64,000 nucleotides of DNA from Cryptomeria japonica (taxonomy: Eukaryota > Streptophyta > Pinopsida > Cupressales > Cupressaceae), in assembly GCF_030272615.1 (NCBI RefSeq), contig NC_081415.1, positions 192,042,270-192,106,269 of the forward strand. The letters run 5' to 3'. The first letter of the stretch is position 1, and each line of letters begins with the position of its first letter. Positions 37,441-46,685 of the stretch are shown one piece after another. The position numbers were made by a program, and so were the translations under genes. The notes under the pieces are model-generated. The model did no database searches. It worked only from the letters and a program-made list of their open reading frames with translations, and was not told where the DNA came from.

Positions 37441-38992
37441 TGTTATACCCATGGAAAGGCTGGGGGGTGAATCAATCCAAAAATTCAATACAGATTGAAA
37501 TTATAAACAACATTTAACCATTATACAATACTATTGAGAAAAAATCAACATCAACACATGGACACTAGATTTATGTGGAAAACCCAAATAAGGAAAAACC
37601 ACGGTGAGAATCAAACTCACAATATGAATGAAATGATTACAATATTTCAAGCTTACAACCAAGGAGAAAAATTTCACCTAATGGACTTGCAAGAATAAGA
37701 TACACTACCTTAGGGAAATACATGGATTTTCTCAAACGAGGCACATTGCTTCAGAGCAAGATACAAGGTGTTGCCAAAAGACCCCTTGTCAATCATCAAC
37801 AAAGAAAATAAAAAAAACTGATATGAGAAGGATCTTCTAACCATTAAATTTTCCTTAAACATTTGTATCAAGCGACCAACATCATGGAAAACATCTACAA
37901 CCACCACTATCTCAACACATTGTCTCATCAAAATTACCTCTTTTAAAGCTCTTCACAAACTGAGTTTTGCACATATGTAGTCTCAAATCTGCTTGCAAAT
38001 CATTCAAATTCACTTCTCATCAATCCACATTATATCCCAGACACACCACACTCAACTCATACATCTACATTCCTTAAATATAAGATAGATCATAAAAAAT
38101 CTAATTGAGGGTCAATCACAACCTGAACAAACATTATTGCACAAAATAAGCCACTTGACTAAAAATACTTAGGGTGGTCCTTTCTAGAAGAAAGAGAGGA
38201 CCTAAAATCATCAAAATACATTTTGCTAAGTCAAATCCAATTATCCACATACGCTAAAACAACCTCAAAATATGCCACTAAATGTAATGTGTAGATAAAC
38301 AATAGAACTTAGAAATCAATCGACAAAAAGACATCTTCTAATACAAATTATTCCATGTGGATTTCCATACACCATGGTGAGACCCATAAAAATGCTCTAG
38401 CTCAACCTTAAGAGCATATTTTGACCAAAAGGCATGATCCAAAAAAGATAATCCAACCAGACACATCGAACCATAACACAATTGAATATACTAATCATGA
38501 ATCAATGTAACTCACTTACGAAACAAAAACACCACCATAAAATCACATTAAAAATATTGCACAAGCCACATAACCATTTCCACTAAACCACAACATACAA
38601 TTCAACATATCTGAAGGCCACCAAACACTTTCCATACCATTTTGATAGATACCCTTATTGTCAGAGAATAGTAACAACCAACTTCTGTAATCCACGAACT
38701 AGAAAACTAGTGAATGCAACATCCATAAAACATAATCTTTACCATTTGAAGGAATGGAAATCATTCTACCAATCATACATTAAATATTGTTTCCTGCATA
38801 CATTAAGTACCATTTCCTTCACATTGAACTTGCCACAACCAACACCAAAACATCAAACCAATACCAAACGCTAAACAAGGAAACTTGCAATAGTACACGA
38901 TCATATCCATACTAAACTCCATCTAGACCACTAAGTTTTACATCAATGACAACCAAACTTAGATATGAATCAAACGACTCAAATTTCCAACA
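37441..38992 (-). repeat. Solo LTR with perfect target duplication CTTCT
   Basis: On the minus strand it starts TGTTGGAAATTTGAG and ends GGGTATAACA; flanking bases are CTTCT on both sides (37436-37440 and 38993-38997). The 1.55-kb body has the GTTTTTCC...GGGTTTTCCAC segment seen in copia LTRs here. No internal coding region adjoins it, so it is a solo LTR made by LTR-LTR recombination. Confidence 0.85.
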
Positions 38993-39026
38993 CTTCTATC
39001 CTCACAAACGAGAAGTATATCATTTG

Positions 39027-39182
39027 GGTCTAACTCATATCTAGATGGTTACAACCACTTGTGATAATAAGATCCATGATGATGGGTCTAATGATCATCA
39101 CTGATCTTATTATCATTAAACCCATCATCATGGATCTTATTATCACAAGTGGTTGTAACCATCTAGATATGAGTTAGATCCA
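39027..39182. repeat. Near-perfect palindrome at the centre of the inverted duplication
   Basis: The stem 39027-39087 pairs with 39120-39182 over 61 bp with about one mismatch, extended by TAATGAT/ATCATTA inside a 32-base spacer. It could form a long hairpin or cruciform. Confidence 0.93.
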
Positions 39183-39303
39183 GATGATCTACATGCCCTT
39201 TGTAAGATAGAAGTGTTGGAAATCTGAGCTATTTGCTTGATATTTGAGTTTGGTTGTCATTGATGTCAAACCTGGTGGTTTGGATATGTGTAGCATCATA
39301 AAT

Positions 39304-39819
39304 TGTAACTAGTCCAATTTACACCTCATGTTTGTGCTCCTACTTTAGCGTGTCCTATCCCCATGCCCTCTCTAGGTCCAATTTGACCTTATTCTCCAAC
39401 TTTGATGTCATGAACACCCTTTGGTGGGTCCTATCATGGGATACCCTTGCCCTTGGCTTTTTAGTTTGGTCCTGTTTGTAGAATTACCAAGGCGTGGGAT
39501 GCCCTAGTTTGGACTAGGGCACCCCAAAACACCCTGGTCCCTCTCAAATGGGCCCCAATTTGAAATGAGGCAGGGTCTATATATCCCCGATAGCATCTGA
39601 TTCCTAGGGCTACACATGACTGTTAGAGGTAATCCCAATCGGTAATTTACCTAGGGAAACCTATATAAAGACATCCTATCAATTAATTTTAGATCTAAGT
39701 CTCCACCTCAATCATTCATCTATTCGTTAAGCATTCATCATCAAGCATATTCTCAGATTCAACGCTACATATACATCATTCAAGCATTATGGAGCACAGT
39801 TACATCAATCGTCATGCAA

Positions 39820-39875
<56 letters not shown>

Positions 39876-40545
39876 CTAAGGTTATTCATGTCCATGTGTT
39901 TTTCATGCCATTACATTCAACATTTGTGATTACATTCAAATAACATTGCATCATCATTAGTAATTATAGATTTGAGGTATATCTCCTTTAAAATTTAGTA
40001 TTTGCATTATTTCATTCAAGGTTAATTCCTATACCGAGATTTGACTTACGAAAACACCTATTCCCGACATCTTTACCTTTATTTTTGTGTGTAGGAAACA
40101 CGTACAAGAGCTATACTCGGGAATTTCGGCTAATTCGACATTGACGAATAGGTTATACTTTTGACAATAGAAAATTTAGAGGACCAAGGTGGATCTATAC
40201 AACCCAGTCCCAAAAAATTAGGCCGAACTTCTGGGAATAGGTTATAAACATCTTATTTTGCCTACATCTCAGTTGGTGGCTCTGTGGGACATTTGTACTT
40301 TATTGGTTTCTGTCAGTTTACTTCACTTATCCGTCATTTTGCCCTATTTTCATTATTACATTCCAAATTCAACTAAGAAAGAAGGAGACTCCCACCACAC
40401 AAAATTGGTAAATCTGATTAGTATTCTTAGCCCCTAATCAAATTGTGGATAGATCTATTAGATTTACCCCCTTCTTTTAATGTATGGTTAATTTGGTTAG
40501 TTAGTGGTTTTAATTGTTGAAACCCTAATTCCAAATCCACACCAT
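39304..40545 (+). mobile_element. LTR-containing insertion in the right arm, family uncertain
   Basis: The segment starts TGTAACTAG, has a TATATAAAG box at about 39662, a (TG)26 run, and near 40272-40290 GTTGGTGGCTCTGTGGGAC, which resembles a retroelement primer-binding area. It is best read as an LTR plus leader of a truncated element. The limits are approximate, taken from loss of homology with the left arm. Confidence 0.5.
39823..39874. repeat. (TG)n microsatellite
   Basis: About 26 uninterrupted TG units. Confidence 0.98.
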
Positions 40546-40757
40546 TACAATATGTTCTTGTACTATTGCAGATTTCCTTGTTTAGTGTTTGGTATTGCTT
40601 TGATGTTTTGGTGTTGGTTGTGGCAAGTTCAATATGTAGGTAAGAGTATTTAATGTATGAAGGAAACAATATTTAATGTTTCATTGGTAGAATGATTTGC
40701 ATTCCTTCGGATGGTAAAGATTATGTTCTATGGATGTTGCATCGACTGGTTGTCTAA

Positions 40758-41448
40758 TATATATATATATATATATATTAGCTTCAGAGTACAATAATGT
40801 TATAACTACAAAAATGGCTACTCTAAGCCCCAAAATCACTCACTACAGACTCATATAACTGTTGGTAGTAGAGTGTCTCTTGATAAGATTGGAAGATAAA
40901 CTCTTTAGTTCCAGTCATATCACCATGTTAAATAGTCCTATCTTTTTTGATAATAGCCTTTGATCGCCTATACCATATGATGATAATGTCCCTCTACCTA
41001 GTCAGGTCTACTATGTGTCTTTGTAGAGATGCAATATCTATGTCTCTCACTGCTATCACTCCTTGTAGTAATTTGATTTGGGAATCTTGGACATATATCT
41101 ATGCTTGCAATGTTACAACTTTCCAATAATTATCACTCTCTCCCTCCCCTTGATCATGTCCCTATTCCTATGTCTATAAATTAGTATAATCCTAGATCTG
41201 AACTACCAATTGTGCCCTTGCCTAGGGTTGTTATCCTTGTCCCCTAGGTGGTATTGGTGGTAACCCCACCTATGGGATAGGTGACTATATTTGTGCTCCA
41301 CCACCTCCTTGACCTCCATTGTCATCACCTCATCCATCTCCTCCCACAAATCCCACCACCTGGGCTCTCCTCCTGTGTTGCCTTCGTGGTTGAGACTCAT
41401 CAACATCATATTATGGATGTGGATGAATCTAATGTATAATTTCCAAGT
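40758..41448. other. No gene seen
   Basis: Begins with an (AT)n run at about 40759-40780 where the inverted repeat stops. The rest has no recognised domain. A minus-strand open frame across 41203-41778 merges this region with LTR sequence and is not a gene. Confidence 0.4.
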
Positions 41449-42030
41449 GTTGGAATCCAATAACACTGAGAGGGGGGGGGGGGGGGGGTGAATCAATGTT
41501 ATACCGGATTGATCAATATTAGCCTTATTAAAACATGCATACACCAACCAATATACCGGTACATACAAAATTGAAAGAAGTAAAGCAACCAATAACCCAA
41601 TCACATAATGATAATCATAACACACATAATTATACATGATAAACCTCAAAGAGGAAAAACCACGATGGGATTCATGACCCACAATATCAATCCACTGGCC
41701 ATATAAAGAGATATTACAAATTATGAGGGGCCTGCACTTGTAGGAAGGCTTACAGCCTAGAGCACACTGCTCAATCACAAAAGGAGCCTCACTGACTACA
41801 TATAAATCCAGACTACAATTCGGAGAAGTGATGAACTGCTAAGATAGCATCTTTTATGCCAGAATATAGTTCCGATTTAAGCTCCATCTGTTCTGACTTG
41901 AAACCCCAAACCCTTTACCGGAATAACCCTTACATAAATATCCTCACATACAAAATCTCTTTGATATATTTCACATTTGATTACATTCGCATATCCATAT
42001 TATCCTATTTCATGTCTATATCAAAATGAT
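41449..42030 (-). repeat. LTR fragment related to copia-B LTR
   Basis: On the minus strand it contains the stretch found in the 3' half of the copia-B LTR (TGAGCAGTGTGCTCTAGGCT-like, GTGGTTTTTCCTCTTTGAGG) and ends CCCCTCTCAG...ATTCCAACA. It carries a run of 17 G at 41472-41488. The next bases do not match a tRNA-Met PBS, so this is a solo or truncated LTR. The upper limit is uncertain. Confidence 0.7.
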
Positions 42031-42124
42031 CTAATCCAACTGACCTATATACCCTATGGGCATGTGCACAAAGATGGTGGTCAAAAAAGTGGACACCACC
42101 CAAAAAAAAAATGGAAAAACAAGT

Positions 42125-42360
42125 AGCGCGTACGCAGTTTTAAAATTTGAAATTCCCACATACGCGCTTAGGTTTGTTTTTCCCGAGCCTAGAAAAGGTA
42201 GTGCGTATGCGTTGCTTTTAGGAAAATGAGCACGTACGCGCTGCTCATAGGAAAATGAGCGCGTACACGCTAATAATCCAAATAAAACCACGTACGTGGT
42301 GCCTGGTAAAAAAAGTTAAAAAAAAAACTGGGTCTCATTTACCTGTGAATAGCGCGTTTT
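42125..42360. repeat. 29-bp-period array of CpG-rich palindromes
   Basis: Copies of a palindrome with consensus AGCGCGTACGCGCT lie at 42125, 42158 (reverse), 42200, 42229, 42258 and 42287; the last four starts are exactly 29 bp apart. The spacer is roughly GCTCATAGGAAAATG. The copy at 42287-42300 is itself a perfect 14-bp palindrome (ACCACGTACGTGGT). A partial AGCGCG follows at 42351. Most deviations are CG to TG or CA. It sits 70-300 bp before the start of the gene at 42428, so it may be promoter or operator DNA. Confidence 0.85.
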
Positions 42361-42427
42361 TAACATCGTTTTTTCCCCATTTCCTCTCCTAAACCGCGAA
42401 CGGGGTGCTAGATTTGTTCTCCAAGCT

Positions 42428-45055
42428 ATGGATCAAGGTTAGTTTTTGTTTATTTTTGTCTTTCTTTCCGGTTTATGCAATTTGTTTTACATTTTGAATT
42501 TAATTTCATTAATTTTGATTAGGTTTTTTCATTTTTTGTTTCAAAAACCAGATTCTTCTAATCCACAAAAAGAACAACCAAATGCACCTCCTGAAAACCC
42601 ACAAGAACAACCAAATGCACCTCCTGAAAACCCACAAGAACAACCAAATGCACCTCTTGAAAACACACAAGAACAACCCCCAATTCCTCCTTTTGACCGC
42701 ACACCCAAAACACAGGAAGAATTAATTAATCAGTTAGGACAAAATACGTCTAAAATAAATAGACTGATTGTTAAATTGAAAACTCCTAAACTTGACCATC
42801 ATCAATCCCTCGCCACTAGCCTAGAAACATTAGCTAGTGGTGCCATAGTTGTTTCCACAGAAATTACCAAATGGGGAAGCTTTAGGGATAGGTGTCGTCA
42901 ATTCTATGCCAATGGGCTATCATACGATGGAGTAAAAAACAAAAATATTACTAAACAATAAATATGTGCCCTTTTTGTTGATCCCAAAACTGTTCAGTCA
43001 TTACCTCTTAATGCAAAGAGGTTTCCCATACATTGGTGTACCAATGTGTAGATGAAGAATCATTTTTGGCAGAGGTGGTGGATGGTCTTTGATGATCCAC
43101 CTTGTAATAATTATGAGGTGCCATTATATTTTCTGATACAAATATATTGTGAGTTTGTGCTCAATGTGCGGTCAAACTATTTTGACATGAGAGAGTTTCA
43201 TGGTAGAGGTGGTGGCTTTGCCCAAGATAGACCTAGAGCGCATAGGTGATTACCCGCGGAGAGTCGCCGCCCCCTAGCACCCAAACCCAAGGTGCATCAG
43301 GCTGTCCCATTAGAGCTGAAAGAGTTGATGGAGCTACAAACTCTTCAGGCAGCCACAACATTGATTGGTTCCATCATCCAGCATGGGACGCCATTAGCAC
43401 ACCCTATTGTATTGGATGATGAGCCATTAGAGGGTGACAAAGAGCCCATCAAGCATATGTGTGTCAGTTTCTCGGGGATAGATGATGCAACCGGTGTAGA
43501 TGGATTCTCATATCATCTGTGCACAATTTACGGCTATAGATGTCAGGCTCACATGGTTGAGGATGTCGCACTGACAGATGAGTTGATGGACATGGTGTTT
43601 GCCCATGAGCCACAAACACAGGTGTGTTGATTTGAATTCATAACATTTTATTTATCAGTCACTTTAAATTTGTAATTACATAAATGAATTTGCATTTATA
43701 TATCGATTTAAATTGAGACAAATAATATGCATTTTAGGATGCAGCAGCGGTATCCCATACACCTCCCCCAATTACTATAGCTGCAACTTCGATGTCTGAG
43801 GTATAAATTTTGTAACATGTTAAAATAGAATAGTACACTTTGAATTCAAAAAAATACAAGATATACTAACTATCTTTAGTGCTTGGTCCAATTTCTGGTT
43901 TGTAGGTGTTGACAGGGGACAAAATGTCCCAGATTGATGATATCATGCTCTCAATAATCGATTTTGGCCTACAAGGCTATACGGTATCATATTTTGTACA
44001 ACTCTTTTTATGTACTGTTTTGATGGAATATGCAAGTCATTTCATTTTACATTTTTAAAATTATGTTTAATTTATTATCTGTACTAATATCTCATGTTAA
44101 TTTTGTTTTTTTAGGGTACCCCCTCCGCATCTAGGGTTCGTCCTAAGAAAAAGAATTCCTCGAAGACGCCAAAACGTGGGAAGAAGGTAATTGAACACAT
44201 TTTTAGTTGTAAAATTGTTTGAAAATGTTGAAATCAAGTATTAGTTGGGGTTTGCAGATTGATTAGTGTTTTTTGTCTATTTTACATGTACAACGACTAT
44301 TGAGCTATGTGGATTTGTTGAATGCACCTAATTCGCCTGTGGATCAAGAGAGGGAGGAGGTATGCATCTCTACTTTATTTTCTTGATTTCATGATTATAT
44401 GCACGCGTACATGTCAACTTGTGATATATTATAATCTTATAGTTTTTTCATACAGGAAATATCCATACCTATTTCATCAATGGCGAACCCTCCTCCGTGC
44501 ACTAGAGAAGCATCTCAGGGTCCGGTACACTTTTATTTGATATGTAAAATTAATTGTTTTTAACCTTCAATACTTATCATTATATTAATTTTATTTAATC
44601 TTTGAACATTTTTTGTATAGGTAATAGTGACAGTTTCTACATCGATGGCGAGCCATCCTTAGTCCATTGGAGAAGCATCTTAGGCATAGGTACGCCATTG
44701 TTCTCTATATTATAGCTTTTCAATGTTTTTAATATATTTAATTGTAGATTTAATCTACAATAGACCCCTTCGCGGTACGACCATAACATGGATCCATTTA
44801 AGTATGTCTTCAAGAAAATTCCTAAGAGTGACAAGGAGAGGAGAGCAAAGACATTAGCTCCTAGATTAGTTGATGAGGTAATCTATATTTCAATTGCAAA
44901 GGAATTATAGTTAAATGCATAGTTATGTTGTTAATTGTGAACTATTTTCTACAAAAGAATTCTAACTTGGCTTTTGAATTGTGGTTTTGCAGCCATCTAC
45001 AGAGCCGCGTACTGCATCAAAGAGGCTTGATTTTGATGATCCAACACAAGTTTAG
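42428..45055 (+). pseudogene. Unrecognised multi-exon gene with in-frame stops
   Basis: A tiny first exon (MDQ, 42428-42437) is followed by a 110-base intron and a long exon from about 42552 to 43621, in one frame but with stops TAA 42959, TAG near 43049 and TGA near 43247. It includes three copies of EQPNAPPENPQ. Further small phase-0 exons with GT/AG borders can be read at about 43739-43800, 43908-43981, 44115-44187, 44297-44359, 44457-44524, 44623-44690, 44764-44878 and 44994-45055, ending DFDDPTQV. A basic stretch (RPKKKNSSKTPKRGKK) suggests nuclear location. I do not know the family. A gene carried by a transposon, now decayed, is the most likely reading, since all three early stops are one C-to-T change from a sense codon. 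Confidence 0.6.
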
Positions 45056-45210
45056 GATCATATAGTGTTAGTTTTGGTCATAGAATGACCAATACATGTA
45101 AATATGTTTTACATTTTTATTATATATCGATTTGGACATGGCATATGCCACATTTTTGTAATACTTGTATTGACTTGGCAGACATGCCTTTTTTATACAT
45201 ATATATAAAT

Positions 45211-45861
45211 ATTGATTCGGTTCGTCGTGTGCACAAACTGACGTTACAAGAGCATTTGGGTGGGAAGGTTTATGCTAGGCATGCCCCTGTCATGCATCCC
45301 AAAGCACCAGAACATCGAGAGTCATTCTGTACCAGTGCGATCTCTCAAGTGCCTTGAGTCCAAAAAATTGTCAAAGTTTGGCGGACTATTTCTTCAAATC
45401 TAGGATACATATGGTTGATCCGTTTGATCCCGTGGGATCATGTGAGGTTCCTCTACAATGGCCTATCTCAGTTTTTGACGACTTGGAGCCATTTTCAATT
45501 AGTAGCATTTTTTCGCCTGCTCCAAAAACTGTTAGTTGCATGCAATGAAAAGTTGCAAGATTGGCTAGAATTGATTCGGTTCGTCGTGTGCACAAACCGA
45601 TGTTGCGAGCGCGTCTGGGTGGGCAAGTTTACACTAGGAATGCCCCTATATTGCATCCCAAAGCACCAGAACGTCGAGAGTCATACTATATCGGTGCGAT
45701 CTCTTAAGTGCCTTTAGTCCAAAAAATTGTCAAAACTTGACGAATTGTTTCTTCCAATCCAGGACACATATGGTCGATCTGTTTGATCCCATGGGGTTGT
45801 AGAGGCTCCTCTACAATGACCTATCTCAGTTTTCAATGACTCAGAGCCATTTTCGATTAGT
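45211..45861. repeat. Direct duplication, unit about 293 bp, period 359 bp
   Basis: 45211-45503 and 45570-45861 are about 85 percent similar by eye, each starting ATTGATTCGGTTCGTCGTGT and ending ATTTTC(A/G)ATTAGT, with a 66-base spacer. The second copy abuts the truncated end of the Tat-2 LTR. The open frames it contains hold no known domain. Confidence 0.85.
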
Positions 45862-46252
45862 GGGTGAGGGAAAATAGGATTTTTATTTGGTGGGTGAGGG
45901 AAAATAGGATTTTTATTTAAAATAAAATTAGTTTATTTCAATAAATGTGTGCAAGTTGCATTTGTAGGAAAATGCAAGTGGGGGGGGGTTTAAATGATTT
46001 AAATAAATGTTAATTTATTTAAAAGAGGAAAAGGGGGATTTAATTAAATAAATAGATTTTATTCATTTAATTGATTGTGAATTTGGTATAGTGAATTAAT
46101 TAAAATAAATTGAATAATTTATTTAATTAATAGGAGAATGTTTGAAGATGAATTAATTAAATATTAATTTAATTAACTGATGGCTAGTGGATTTTTAATT
46201 AAATAAATAGCAACTATTCATTTAATTAAACTGGACAGATTTATGTGACTAC
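45860..46252 (-). repeat. Truncated 3' LTR of Tat-2
   Basis: Matches the U3 end of the 5' LTR (63093-63461) with about four substitutions, a shorter G run and an extra 30-bp duplication (TGGGTGAGGGAAAATAGG...) at its broken end. U5 and R are missing. Just inside lies AAAGAGGGACAAA (minus strand), a good PPT. Confidence 0.88.
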
Positions 46253-46320
46253 ATTTGTCCCTCTTTGAGACGGTGTGGTTTATCGCGTCATTTCAAAGAA
46301 AGAAAAATAGGTGTGAAGAA

Positions 46321-46384
46321 TATGCCCCATAAAATGTAAATTTAATGGGTGGTATGCCCCATAAAATGTAAATTTAATGGGTGG
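46321..46384. repeat. 32-bp tandem duplication
   Basis: Two identical 32-bp copies containing ATGCCCCATAAAATG lie between the 3' LTR of Tat-2 and the start of the antisense PMD gene, in its probable promoter region. Confidence 0.93.
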
Positions 46385-46581
46385 TATGGGCCGAATTTTT
46401 TTTGAAAAATCGGGCGATCTCTGGAAAAAGAATGAAAATTGGTACGGTGGTAGAAGAGAAGAAGTTAGTAACGCGGGTGAAAAAGAGAAGGAATCGGGAG
46501 TAAAGTGGAGAAATGGGAGGCTTGGGAAGGTGACGGGGACCACGACGGTGAGTGGGGGAAAATTACGATGACTGCGAAGGG

Positions 46582-46589
46582 TTTAAATA
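46582..46589 (+). promoter_or_regulatory. Candidate TATA box of the antisense PMD gene
   Basis: TTTAAATA lies 97 bases before the ATG at 46686, in a stretch with no other ATG after 46616. This is a plausible plant core promoter on the strand opposite to the retrotransposon. Confidence 0.45.
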
Positions 46590-46685
46590 GGGAAAAATGG
46601 GTGAAAACAGGATCATTTGTGACCGCGACCATTGTGAATCCAGAGCTCTGAAAGTGACTTGTGAGAGGAGTGAGCAGCAGTCAGG

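Larger units (their letters stand above)
38699..40757. repeat. Large inverted duplication including part of the solo LTR
   Basis: The left arm 38699-39087 is matched in reverse by 39120-39300 and 40546-40757. Both arms contain the first ~300 bp of the LTR and its AGAAG/CTTCT flank, so the inversion followed the LTR insertion. The right arm is interrupted by a 1.2-kb insertion. Outer parts have diverged, while the inner 61 bp are almost identical. Confidence 0.85.

Noticed and set aside
41203-41778. Minus-strand open frame of 191 codons
   Set aside because: It runs from unknown DNA through a poly-C tract into LTR sequence; no domain and no constraint visible.
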